From assembly GCA_963814865.1 (NCBI GenBank), contig CAWFEN010000015.1:1-64000 (forward strand): DNA of 64,000 nt, in the 5' to 3' direction. This document shows positions 45,183 to 53,785 of the stretch, piece after piece; position 1 is the first letter of the stretch; every line of letters begins with the position of its first letter. The notes beneath the pieces are model-generated. The model was not told the origin of the DNA. It did no database searches and saw only the letters and a program-made list of their open reading frames with translations. The stretch comes from AP-15 sp963814865 (GTDB lineage Bacteria > Pseudomonadota > Alphaproteobacteria > ATCC43930 > CGMCC-115725). The position numbers and the translations under genes are program-made.

Positions 45183-46388
45183 CTATCGGGCGCGCTCCAG
45201 GGCGGGCGACGATGCGATTCGGGCGATGATCTCGTCGAGCGCCGCCAGCTGCCGTCCCCAAGTGTAGTGGGCTTCGGCGGCCGCGCGTGCTTTGCGCGCC
45301 GTCTCGGCCCGGAGGCTCTCGTCCCGCAGCAGATCGACGACGTGCCGGGCGAATTCCGTCGCGTCGTCGGCTGCCAGGATGCCTTCGCCCTGCGGCACGA
45401 CGGTGCCGCGCCAGGCGGTGGTCGAGGCGACGCAGGGCAGCCCCATCGCCAATGCTTCGAGCAGCTTGTTCTGGATGCCGCGGGCCATGCGCAGCGGAGC
45501 GACAAATACTTCCGCCGCGTCGAGATAGGGCCGGGTGTCTGGGACCCATCCGGTGACGCAGACTCCCGGCCGGCTTGCCAGGCGGCGTACCGGCGCGGCC
45601 GGCCGGTTGCCGCAGATTGTGAACTGGGCCTGCGGGATTTGCGCCTGGATCAGCGGCAGGATCTCGTCACAGAACCAGACGACGGCGTCGACGTTCGGGC
45701 GGTAGTCCATCACCCCGGTGAAGACCATCGAGCCCGGCGCCTTCGCCGATCCGGCCGGGCGGAAATACTTGAGATCGACCCCGTTGCCGACGAGGCCGAC
45801 CGGCACGCCGGGAATGAGCCGCTCGAAATCGCTGCGCTCGACCGCAGTGTGTACCAGCGCATGCGAGAAGCTGTGGGCGATCTGCCGCTCATAGGCGAGA
45901 AACCGGCGCTGCTCGATCGCGTAGATCCACTTCAACGGTATCGGCGACCGGGCCGCGTATTGCCCCCAGCGCAGCGAATTGAGATCGCCGAACTGCATGA
46001 TCCGCGGCGCCTGCGGAAAGTGCTCGGCGAATTGGGCGACGTTGCAGCTGTAGACCATGATCAGGTCGGGCCGCAGCGCCGCGAATTTCTGCTGGATCGC
46101 GGCATGCAGCGCCTTCTCGTCGAACGCTGCCACGGTCAACGGCTCGCCGGTAAAAAGCGCCGTGAATGCCCGCCGTCTGATCGCCATCGCGGTCACCGGC
46201 ACGGCAGTGACGCTCCGTGCGTATTCGCGCAGCCCGCCGAGATTGTCGAGATCGCCGGCGCCGTCGCCGAGACAGAAGACGTGCACCTCGTGATGCCGTG
46301 CGAGATGGCGGATCTCGTTGAAGGTGGCGATCTTGTCGCCGCGATCCGGCGGGAACGGCACCCGCCGGCACACGAAGAAAATCCGCAT
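45183..46388 (-). CDS. glycosyltransferase of the PEP-CTERM/XrtA-associated type
   Basis: 401 aa GT-B fold. MRIFFVCRRVPFPPDRGDKI then FNEIRHLARHHEVHVFCL is the start seen in TIGR03087-type sugar transferases. MQFGDLNSLRWGQYA, VGNGVDLKYFRP, and the donor-site MARGIQNKLLEALAMGLPCVAS follow. It would add a sugar during exopolysaccharide synthesis on the cytoplasmic side. It follows the secreted GH42-like gene by 33 bp in the same direction, an operon. No exosortase or PEP-CTERM protein is in view, so the association is by family only. Confidence 0.88.
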   Translation of the reverse strand: MRIFFVCRRVPFPPDRGDKIATFNEIRHLARHHEVHVFCLGDGAGDLDNLGGLREYARSVTAVPVTAMAIRRRAFTALFTGEPLTVAAFDEKALHAAIQQKFAALRPDLIMVYSCNVAQFAEHFPQAPRIMQFGDLNSLRWGQYAARSPIPLKWIYAIEQRRFLAYERQIAHSFSHALVHTAVERSDFERLIPGVPVGLVGNGVDLKYFRPAGSAKAPGSMVFTGVMDYRPNVDAVVWFCDEILPLIQAQIPQAQFTICGNRPAAPVRRLASRPGVCVTGWVPDTRPYLDAAEVFVAPLRMARGIQNKLLEALAMGLPCVASTTAWRGTVVPQGEGILAADDATEFARHVVDLLRDESLRAETARKARAAAEAHYTWGRQLAALDEIIARIASSPALERAR

Positions 46389-46421
46389 CGATCGACTCCG
46401 TCGGGTTCGCGGCTCGGGAAC

Positions 46422-49007
46422 TCAGGGTTGGACCGTCAATTCCCGCGTCGCCGTCGCGCCGCCGAGCAGGTCGCGCGCGCGGATTTTCCAGGTGCCGGCC
46501 TCGTCGTTGACGGCGAGGGGAAGCAGCCTGGTCGCGACACCGCGGCGGACAAGCACGTTTCCGGAATAATGCGCGACGAGGTGGCCGTCCGGGTCGACGA
46601 CGTCGAAATGGATCACATCGAACCCACCGGCGAAACCGGTATGAACGAGGAATTCGACGGTTGCGCCGGCATGGGCGGCGGCCGGTCCGGCGAGTGATGG
46701 CGATCCGAACGGCGCTTCCGACATGGCCAGCAGGATCGGCTCGACCGGGCCGAGCGCGAGCGCCAGCCTATCCGTTCTGCCGAGCGCCAGTCGCGCCCGG
46801 ATGTCGTAGACATAGAGCGGATGCGGCAGGGTGACGACGACGGCCTCCGTGCTGTCCGGGCGGGCGAATGCGGAAAATATGCCTGCCGGCGCGGGAAGGT
46901 CGCGTTGCAGCGCGACGATGGCGGCCTTGCCGTCGTCGAAGACATGGGTCTCGACATCGTTGGCGCGCCCGCCATCGGCCCCGGTCAGCGGAAACGGCGA
47001 TGTGACGCCGGCGGCGGTGAGGATCGCGGCCACCTCCGGGACATCGCCGCGATCCGCCGAATGTGCCGTGGGAAGATAAAACGCCTTCCCCTTGCCGAAG
47101 ACGACGCTCGCTCCGGTGCCTGCGGCAGCGCTCGGAAAGAGATCGGACAGCAGCGATTTTGCGGCTCGGCGGCCGTGCCCGTCAAAGACGCCCGGCTCGC
47201 CATAGGCAATGGCGACGCCGCCTTTCGCGACAAAATCGCGGATCTCCCTCGCCTCGTCCGGGGACAAGGCGATCGTGCCGGGCAGCATCAGGATGCGGTA
47301 ATCGCCGCTGCGCAGGGCGCCTGTGCCGATCGCGCGCGCCGACACGAACCGCGGCTGCAGCCCGGCGTGCTCGGTCGTGCGGATAAAGGCTTGCGTGGAA
47401 ATCCGGATCGGATCGTTCCGATATTCCGCGCTCGCGTCGCGACGGGTCCAATCCTCGCCCGAGGCGCGGCGATCGAGCAGCCATTGCACGCGCATGCTCG
47501 CCGGCGAATACAACACGCCGATCGGATCGTCATGCGGCAGGGTGTTGATCAGCAGCGCGCCGATGCCGCCGCGGATCTCGCCGAAATAGGATGCGGCCTC
47601 GCGCCCCCTGTCGCCGAGATCGCCGTCGGCGCCGGCGAATTCGTGTTTCTCGTCCCACAAGACGAGCCCGCGCGTGCCGCGCAGCAATTCGCGCCAGACT
47701 CGGTGGGTTTCGGCCGGCCCGCCTCGGAACGAAGTCGTCAACGTAATCATCCGGGGGTTGAACGACCGGACGATTTCGACATTCTCGCCGTAATCGTACA
47801 GTTCCATCGCATCGACGCTGTCCGCCAGGCGCGAATAATCATAGCCGCCCCAGCCCGGAATCTGGGCACCTTCGATCGCCGACACCGCATCGGGATCGGC
47901 GGCATGGACAGCGTCGGTGCCGGCCTTCAGCGCGCGCGCAAAGGCCACATCCATCCATTCCTTGAAATCGGCCCAGGCTGAAAAATTCTGGTCGGCCCGC
48001 GCCATCGCCGCGCTCGTCGTCATCGGCACGACCGCTTCCCAGCGGGCGAAGGCGGAGCCCCACTCGCGGTTGAGCGCGTCCAGGCTGCCGTAGCGCTCCT
48101 TGAGCCAGCTCCGCATCGCGGTCAGCGAATCGCCGGAGAAATCGAAATCCCAAGGCGCCGACAACTCGGCGATCCCGGTTTCGTCGGCGAGACTGTAATA
48201 GAGCGGCCGGTAGGGGTGCAGCGCGCGCACGTCCCGGTCGAGGCGGTCGGCGATCCGCTTCAGCCAGAGCGGGTCGGAAAGGCTCGGCTCGCGGAAAAAG
48301 GCCGTGATGTCGCCCGGGTTGCGCCGATAGCGCTCCTCGACCTCGGTAAACCGCCAATCGACCGGCCGATCGCCGGACCAGCGATGATAGGGCGAATAGA
48401 AATCGGTCGCGATGTTTTCTAGATAGAAACCCAGGTCCTGGTCGAGCAAGGGCGCGAGCTGACCCGCGACATGGGTGCTCGACGGGGAGCGGTGGTTGGC
48501 TTCCACCATGCCCGCCGTGATTCCGAGCCGCTTCAGCGCGGCATAGCCGGCCGCCGGCTGCCCCTGCCACATGATGATCTGATAATCCCGCCACGGATGG
48601 TCCGGCGGCGATGCGATGAAGGAGACGGATTCTTCATTGTCGCGATGGACCGGGCCGCCGTGCGAATCCACGCCGTCGAGCGAAAGACGGGCGGCGAGCC
48701 GGTTCTCGATCGTGACGGCACGCCGCATGTCCAGCGGAAAAACCGCTTCCGAGGCGCCGGCGAGCTTGAGAGGGATGCGATCCTGTTCGACGACCCGGCC
48801 GGCGCTGTCGGTCCATTCGACATCGAGAAAGCCATGCCCCGTGACCGGCTGATCGAAGCGATAGGCGGCGTCGATCGTCCCGCTCCGTTCGATCGCGGGC
48901 GGCAATGCCAGCTGGTCGGCCGCAGCCGCACCGCCGAGCAGGCCGGCGAGCACCGGGAAGACCGCCGCAACCCTGCCGAGCCCGGCACGCCTCGCCCGCT
49001 CCGCCAT
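46422..49007 (-). CDS. large secreted GH42-like glycoside hydrolase candidate
   Basis: 861 aa with a signal peptide (AVFPVLAGLLGGAAAADQ). An N-terminal beta domain precedes a TIM-barrel-like part (about 140-450) with LYYSLADETGIAEL and AIEGAQIPGWGGYDYSRLADSVDAMELYDYG. The Glu residues of DETG and IEGAQ are candidate acid/base and nucleophile. A beta-galactosidase trimerisation-like domain follows (YRILMLPGTIALSPDEAREI, about 570-640), then a C-terminal beta domain. The pairing with a PEP-CTERM-type glycosyltransferase suggests trimming of an exported polysaccharide. Catalysis is inferred; a search would be needed to place the family firmly. Confidence 0.75.
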   Translation of the reverse strand: MAERARRAGLGRVAAVFPVLAGLLGGAAAADQLALPPAIERSGTIDAAYRFDQPVTGHGFLDVEWTDSAGRVVEQDRIPLKLAGASEAVFPLDMRRAVTIENRLAARLSLDGVDSHGGPVHRDNEESVSFIASPPDHPWRDYQIIMWQGQPAAGYAALKRLGITAGMVEANHRSPSSTHVAGQLAPLLDQDLGFYLENIATDFYSPYHRWSGDRPVDWRFTEVEERYRRNPGDITAFFREPSLSDPLWLKRIADRLDRDVRALHPYRPLYYSLADETGIAELSAPWDFDFSGDSLTAMRSWLKERYGSLDALNREWGSAFARWEAVVPMTTSAAMARADQNFSAWADFKEWMDVAFARALKAGTDAVHAADPDAVSAIEGAQIPGWGGYDYSRLADSVDAMELYDYGENVEIVRSFNPRMITLTTSFRGGPAETHRVWRELLRGTRGLVLWDEKHEFAGADGDLGDRGREAASYFGEIRGGIGALLINTLPHDDPIGVLYSPASMRVQWLLDRRASGEDWTRRDASAEYRNDPIRISTQAFIRTTEHAGLQPRFVSARAIGTGALRSGDYRILMLPGTIALSPDEAREIRDFVAKGGVAIAYGEPGVFDGHGRRAAKSLLSDLFPSAAAGTGASVVFGKGKAFYLPTAHSADRGDVPEVAAILTAAGVTSPFPLTGADGGRANDVETHVFDDGKAAIVALQRDLPAPAGIFSAFARPDSTEAVVVTLPHPLYVYDIRARLALGRTDRLALALGPVEPILLAMSEAPFGSPSLAGPAAAHAGATVEFLVHTGFAGGFDVIHFDVVDPDGHLVAHYSGNVLVRRGVATRLLPLAVNDEAGTWKIRARDLLGGATATRELTVQP

Positions 49008-49064
49008 TCCGTCTCCGCTCCGCCGCCCCGGAAGGCCGGTCTGCCATGCCGATGCCGCACGCCG

Positions 49065-49092
49065 TTGACAGCGCTGCCGCCCGACCTATAGT
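49065..49092 (+). promoter_or_regulatory. sigma-70 promoter of rplU-rpmA
   Basis: A perfect -35 TTGACA (49065-49070), 16-bp spacer and -10 TATAGT (49087-49092). The transcript would have a leader of about 90 nt before the rplU ATG. This is one of the clearest promoters in the window and fits a ribosomal-protein operon. Confidence 0.8.
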
Positions 49093-49186
49093 GCGCGCCG
49101 CGCGGCGGGGGCGCACGGCCCGTGGTGCGTGCGCGCCCCTTGGCCGGTGGTGCCCGATGCGGGGGCAACCGAAAGCAGCGAGTGTC

Positions 49187-49537
49187 ATGTTTGCAGTGAT
49201 CCGGACCGGCGGCAAGCAGTACAGGGTCGCCAAGGACGACATCATCTCGGTCGAAAAGCTCGCCGGCGAGCCCGGCGCTGCGATCGAGCTGGCCGAAGTG
49301 CTGATGATCGGCGACGGGGCCGAGGTCGCGACAGGTGCGCCGCTGCTCGCCGGCGCCTCGGTCAGCGCCACCATCGTCGAGCAGGGCCGGGCGGCCAAGA
49401 TCATCGTCTTCAAGAAAAAGCGGCGGCACAATTATCGGCGCAAGAAGGGCCACCGCCAGCAGCAGACGGTCCTGCGCGTAACCGAGATCCGGGCCGTTGC
49501 CGCTCAGGCCGAGGAGGGATTGGCAGATGGCGCATAA
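49187..49537 (+). CDS. rplU: 50S ribosomal protein L21
   Basis: 116 aa: MFAVIRTGGKQYRVAKDDI, then VFKKKRRHNYRRKKGHRQQQ, the rRNA-binding signature. ATG at 49187. It overlaps rpmA by 11 bp. The C-terminal 15 residues (AVAAQAEEGLADGA) are an acidic tail, common in this class. Structural protein of the large ribosomal subunit. Confidence 0.98.
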   Translation: MFAVIRTGGKQYRVAKDDIISVEKLAGEPGAAIELAEVLMIGDGAEVATGAPLLAGASVSATIVEQGRAAKIIVFKKKRRHNYRRKKGHRQQQTVLRVTEIRAVAAQAEEGLADGA

Positions 49538-49811
49538 GAAAGCAGGCGGATCGTCGCGCAACGGGCGCGACAGCCGCGGCCGGCGGCTCGGCGTCAAGAA
49601 GTTCGGCGGCGAGACCGTCATCCCCGGCAACATCATCGTGCGCCAGCGCGGCACCAAGTTCCATCCGGGCGCGCATGTCGGCATTGGCCGCGACCACACC
49701 CTGTTCGCGATCTCGGGCGGCGCGGTCAACTTTCACAAAGGCCTCGGCCAGCGCACCTATGTGTCGGTCGTGCTGCCGGCGGCGCCCGCTGCGGCCGAAG
49801 CCGCCGAATAG
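49527..49811 (+). CDS. rpmA: 50S ribosomal protein L27
   Basis: 94 aa: MAHKKAGGSSRNGRDSRGRR, then KFGGETVIPGNIIVRQRGTKF and GIGRDHTLFA. The N terminus already starts at MAHKKAG without a cleavable extension. The gene ends just before a terminator, so obgE may have its own promoter or rely on readthrough. Confidence 0.98.
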   Translation: MAHKKAGGSSRNGRDSRGRRLGVKKFGGETVIPGNIIVRQRGTKFHPGAHVGIGRDHTLFAISGGAVNFHKGLGQRTYVSVVLPAAPAAAEAAE

Positions 49812-49839
49812 CCGCTCCCCGAAGCGCGGCGCAGCCCGA

Positions 49840-49866
49840 GGGGAGCGGTTCGGCCGCTCCCCTTTT
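49840..49866 (+). terminator. intrinsic terminator after rpmA
   Basis: Perfect 9-bp stem GGGGAGCGG / CCGCTCCCC with a TTCGG loop, followed by TTTT. It lies 28 bp past the rpmA stop and 17 bp before obgE. Confidence 0.88.
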
Positions 49867-49882
49867 GTAGTATCGCTGTCAG

Positions 49883-50932
49883 ATGAAGTTTCTCGACCAG
49901 TGCAAGATCTATCTGAAGAGCGGTGACGGCGGACGGGGTGCTGCGAGCTTTCGCCGCGAGAAATTCATCGAGTTCGGCGGTCCCGACGGCGGCGACGGCG
50001 GCAAGGGCGGCGACATCGCGTTTGTCGCCGCCGACAATCTCAATACATTGATCGACTATCGCTACCGCCAGCATTTCCGGGCGCCGAATGGCCGCGGCGG
50101 CGCCGGGCGCAACAAGACCGGGGCCGGCGGCGGCGACCTCGTCCTGCGGGTTCCGGCCGGGACCCAGGTCATGGACGCGGAAAACCGTCTGGTGCTGGCC
50201 GACATCATCCGGCCGGGCGAGCGCCGCGTCATGCTCAAAGGCGGCGACGGCGGCTTTGGCAACGCCCATTACAAAAGCTCGACCAACCAGGCGCCGCGCC
50301 GCGCCGATCCCGGCTGGCCCGGCAGCGAGGCCTGGGTCTGGCTGCGCCTTAAGCTGATCGCCGATGTCGGCCTCGTCGGCCTGCCCAACGCCGGCAAATC
50401 CACCTTTCTCGCCGCGGTCTCGCACGCCCGGCCGAAGATCGCCGACTATCCGTTCACCACCCTGAAGCCGCAGCTCGGGGTCGTCCGCCTCCATGACGAG
50501 GAATTTGTGCTGGCCGACCTGCCCGGCCTGATCGAGGGCGCCAGCGAGGGCATCGGCGTCGGCACCCGGTTTCTCGGCCATGTCGAGCGCTGCGCCGTCA
50601 TCCTCCACCTCGTCGACGGCACGCTCGACGAGGTTGCCGGCGCCTATCGCACGATCCGGCACGAGCTCGCCCTCTACGGTCACGGCCTCGCCGGAAAGCC
50701 CGAGATCGTCGGCCTCAACAAGATCGACGCGCTCGACCCCGCGACGGTGAAGGCGAAAATCGGAGAGCTGCGTCGCGCCGCCGGATCTGGCGCGGCGACG
50801 GTGCTGCCGCTGTCCGGCGTCGCCGGCGCCGGCGTGCCGGAGGTGTTGTCGGCGCTGTTCACAGCGCTCGCCGAAGAGCACACGGGGGATCGCGAGAGCG
50901 CGGACGTGGATACGCTCCTGCAAACCCCGTGA
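49883..50932 (+). CDS. obgE: GTPase ObgE (CgtA)
   Basis: 349 aa. Gly-rich Obg fold (MKFLDQCKIYLKSGDGGRGA, GGDGGKGGDIAFV), then the G domain with G1 GLPNAGKSTFL, FTTLKPQLGVV, DLPGLIEGA and NKID. Essential GTPase of late 50S assembly; the rplU-rpmA-obgE order is widespread. The C-terminal tail is short. The 466 bp after it (50933-51398) hold no recognisable gene. Confidence 0.97.
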   Translation: MKFLDQCKIYLKSGDGGRGAASFRREKFIEFGGPDGGDGGKGGDIAFVAADNLNTLIDYRYRQHFRAPNGRGGAGRNKTGAGGGDLVLRVPAGTQVMDAENRLVLADIIRPGERRVMLKGGDGGFGNAHYKSSTNQAPRRADPGWPGSEAWVWLRLKLIADVGLVGLPNAGKSTFLAAVSHARPKIADYPFTTLKPQLGVVRLHDEEFVLADLPGLIEGASEGIGVGTRFLGHVERCAVILHLVDGTLDEVAGAYRTIRHELALYGHGLAGKPEIVGLNKIDALDPATVKAKIGELRRAAGSGAATVLPLSGVAGAGVPEVLSALFTALAEEHTGDRESADVDTLLQTP

Positions 50933-51398
50933 CGGGCGGGCGTTCCAGAGAGGCGGGACGGCCACGAAACCATTTGTCATAATGGCTTATGGTGCGTCAG
51001 GCGGCGCTGGTATGTAGGCGCCGGATCAAAATGTCACCCGTCTGCCATCAGAGATGACACTTCCCGCGGATTTTGCGGGGGTGCTTGGGGTGACGGCACG
51101 GTTCGCCAATTGTCTAAATTCGGGTCTCCTCGGATCGATCCTGGCCGCATGGCGGGCGCAGGTCGATGACCGGTTTCCGCGCAAACCCGCATCTACGTGC
51201 GACAGCGCTCCGCGAATCAGCCCCACATCGGGGATTATCATTTGCCCGAGCTCTGGCGGTATGCGCGGGAGCAATCTGTCGGCTTCCGGCCTTCGGCGCG
51301 CTGGTACGTTCGGTATTTTGCAGAGTTCGGCCTCGCGCCGGCACCGTGTGTCCGCTAGAATCATCTGCCGCGCACACATGCGTGAAAGGAGACGGGTC

Positions 51399-52523
51399 AT
51401 GGCTCTCGCTTATAACGTCGTCGATGCCGACGGCCATATCCTGGAACCGCTCGATTTGTGGGACAAATACATCGATCCCGAATTCCGCGAGCGCCGGCCG
51501 CGGTTTGTCATCGACGACAACGGCAAGGAGCGCCTCGAGGTCGAGGGCAAACTGCTGGGCAACCCGCGCGGGATCGGCAGCCTCGGCTCGGTCGGCGTGC
51601 GGCAGGGCGATGTCAAGCTCGACAGCCTCAAATACGGCGAAGGGAAGAAGGGCGGGTTCGACCCGCACGCCCGCATCGTCGATATGGGTCACGACGGGAT
51701 CGACGCGGCTTTTCTCTATCCCAGCCTCGGGCTGTTCGCCGGCGCCGTCGCGGACCCCGGGCTCGCGGCCGCGCTGTGCCGCGCCTACAACCGCTGGCTC
51801 GACGATTATTGCAAGCCTTACCCCGATCGGCTGTTCGGGGTCGCTATGCTGCCGATGCAGTCGGTCGAGCTCGCAATCGAGGAGATGCGCTACGCTCGCG
51901 AGGTACTCGGGATGCGCGGCGGCTTCCTGCGGCCGAACCCGTATCACGGCAACAAGATGATCAGCGACCCGATGTACGAGCCGTTTTGGACGATGGCCGA
52001 GGAGCTCGATTTCTCGATCGGCTTTCACGAGGGCTCGACCACCGCGATGCCGACGGTCGGCGTCGACCGTTTCGAGGACCGGGCGGCGCGACACATGATC
52101 TCGCACACGATGGAGATGATGCTGGCGGCGATGGCCGTGATCTGGGGCGGCGTCGTCGATCGTCATCCGCGATTGCGCATCGCGTTCCTCGAATCGGGCG
52201 GCGGCTGGATCGCGCCCTGGCTCGACCGCATGGACCGGCATTTCGACGACCAGGGCTTCAACGATACCGCGCCGAAGACGCGGCCGAGCGAACTGTTCCA
52301 GCGCAATTGCTGGATCTCGTTCGAGCCGGTCGAGAATAGCATCGCAGTGCTGGCCGACTATATCGGCCCGCACAAGATCATGTGGGCGACCGATTATCCG
52401 CATCAGGACGGGTTCTTCCCGGGCGCGCCGCAGATGATCCGCGAGCGGATCGAGCCATTGTCTCCCGCGGCGCGGCACCAGGTGTTGGCCGGTGGTGCCA
52501 TGGGGTTCTACGGCTTGCAGTGA
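51399..52523 (+). CDS. amidohydrolase family protein
   Basis: 374 aa amidohydrolase-2 type. Metal ligands are expected in VVDADGHILEP at the N terminus, GFHEGSTT, and WATDYPHQDGFFPG near the C terminus; the RIAFLESGGGWIAPWLDRMD block is also typical. ATG at 51399 with GAAAGGAGAC upstream. Upstream in-frame codons to 51054 are not convincing. Intact paralogue of the gene at 10009. Substrate unknown. Followed by an LLM oxidoreductase, as is frequent for this family. Confidence 0.9.
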   Translation: MALAYNVVDADGHILEPLDLWDKYIDPEFRERRPRFVIDDNGKERLEVEGKLLGNPRGIGSLGSVGVRQGDVKLDSLKYGEGKKGGFDPHARIVDMGHDGIDAAFLYPSLGLFAGAVADPGLAAALCRAYNRWLDDYCKPYPDRLFGVAMLPMQSVELAIEEMRYAREVLGMRGGFLRPNPYHGNKMISDPMYEPFWTMAEELDFSIGFHEGSTTAMPTVGVDRFEDRAARHMISHTMEMMLAAMAVIWGGVVDRHPRLRIAFLESGGGWIAPWLDRMDRHFDDQGFNDTAPKTRPSELFQRNCWISFEPVENSIAVLADYIGPHKIMWATDYPHQDGFFPGAPQMIRERIEPLSPAARHQVLAGGAMGFYGLQ

Positions 52524-52638
52524 CGGCGGCGCGAGCCTGTTTCGGCGGGGTTGGCCCGGTCGCGATCGCCGGCCCGCCCCGCGAATGCTGTTCCGGCCGA
52601 CGATGGACCGCATGATCGGCAATGGCGAGCGCGCCGCA

Positions 52639-53733
52639 ATGTACAGCGCGAACAGGCTCAAGCTGGGCCTTTTCGGTGCGAACTGCTCTTCCGGGCGAGC
52701 GGTCAGCCTGGTGCCGGAACGCTGGTCCGGCAACTGGCCGGATTGCCTGAGACTTGCGCAAATGGCCGACGAGGCCGGCATCGAGTTCATGCTGCCGATC
52801 GGACGATGGAAGGGCTATGGCGGCGATACCGATTATCAGGGCGCAACGCTGGAGACCGTGACCTGGGCCGCAGGTCTGCTGGCCAAGACCAAGCGTCTGA
52901 CGGTGTTCGGAACGGTCCATGCGCCGCTGATCGCCCCGTTGATTGCTGCCAAGCAATTCGTTACCGCCGACCACATCGGCAAGGGCCGCTTCGGCCTCAA
53001 TATCGTCTGCGGCTGGAATGAGGGTGAATTCGAAATGTTCGGCGCTGCCCTGCGCGATCACGAAACGCGCTACGAGTACGCGCAGGAATGGCTCGATGTG
53101 ATCAAGCTCGCGTGGTCGTCCCGCGACGATTTCGATTTCGACGGCCGCTTCATCAAGCTGAAGAGCGTGCGGGCCAAGCCAAAACCGTATGGCGGGACGC
53201 GTCCGGTGATCATGAACGCCGGTGCATCGCCCGCCGGCCAATCCTTTGCTATCCGAAACTGCGACGCGTTGTTCTCGAACATCTCGAACGGCATCTCCTT
53301 CGAAGAGACCGCACAGCACGTGAAGCACGTCAGGACGGGCGCCCAGCTGAGCGGGAAAGAAATCGACGTCTACACGGTGGGCGTCATCACCTGTCGTCCC
53401 ACGGCCCGAGAAGCAGCGGAATATTATCATCACTGCATTGTCGACAACGCCGACTGGCGGGCAGTCGACAACATCCTGGCGATGCGGAACATCACTCCGC
53501 AAACGCACACGCCAGAGGAGTTCCAGCGACTGCGGAATCATCAGGCGAATGGAATGGGCGGGCTGCCCCTGATCGGCGATCCCGACACGGTGGCGTCACA
53601 GCTGGCGGAACTCACCGCAGCCGGGCTTACCGGGATCGCAGTTTCGTTCGTCAACTACCTCGACGAGTTGCCCTATTTCTGTGGTGAAGTATTGCCGCGC
53701 CTCGCCCGCTTGGGGTTGCGGCAAAACACTTGA
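52639..53733 (+). CDS. LLM-class FMN-dependent monooxygenase (RutA/SfnG-like)
   Basis: 364 aa. The start LKLGLFGANCSSGRAV leads to IEFMLPIGRWKGYGGDTDYQG, then TVFGTVHAPLIAPLIAAKQF and FGLNIVCGWNEGEFEMFG, the flavin-phosphate loop. This layout matches the FMNH2-dependent branch that includes pyrimidine oxygenase RutA and dimethylsulfone monooxygenase, rather than F420 enzymes. Several in-frame ATGs exist (52585, 52603, 52612); 52639 is chosen because relatives begin a few residues before LKLG. Probably co-transcribed with the amidohydrolase before it. No dedicated flavin reductase is adjacent. Confidence 0.85.
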   Translation: MYSANRLKLGLFGANCSSGRAVSLVPERWSGNWPDCLRLAQMADEAGIEFMLPIGRWKGYGGDTDYQGATLETVTWAAGLLAKTKRLTVFGTVHAPLIAPLIAAKQFVTADHIGKGRFGLNIVCGWNEGEFEMFGAALRDHETRYEYAQEWLDVIKLAWSSRDDFDFDGRFIKLKSVRAKPKPYGGTRPVIMNAGASPAGQSFAIRNCDALFSNISNGISFEETAQHVKHVRTGAQLSGKEIDVYTVGVITCRPTAREAAEYYHHCIVDNADWRAVDNILAMRNITPQTHTPEEFQRLRNHQANGMGGLPLIGDPDTVASQLAELTAAGLTGIAVSFVNYLDELPYFCGEVLPRLARLGLRQNT

Positions 53734-53785
53734 GCCATCCTGTCGTCGGAAGCCGACGGAAGCCAGGATAAAAGCACGCTGATCG

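Noticed and set aside
51054..51398. Apparent 115-residue N-terminal extension of the amidohydrolase
   Set aside because: No resemblance to any amidohydrolase; family proteins start at the VVDADGH segment just after 51399.
50933..51398. Possible mobile-element remnant after obgE
   Set aside because: No terminal repeats, target duplication or transposase motif could be made out; left as unexplained intergenic DNA.
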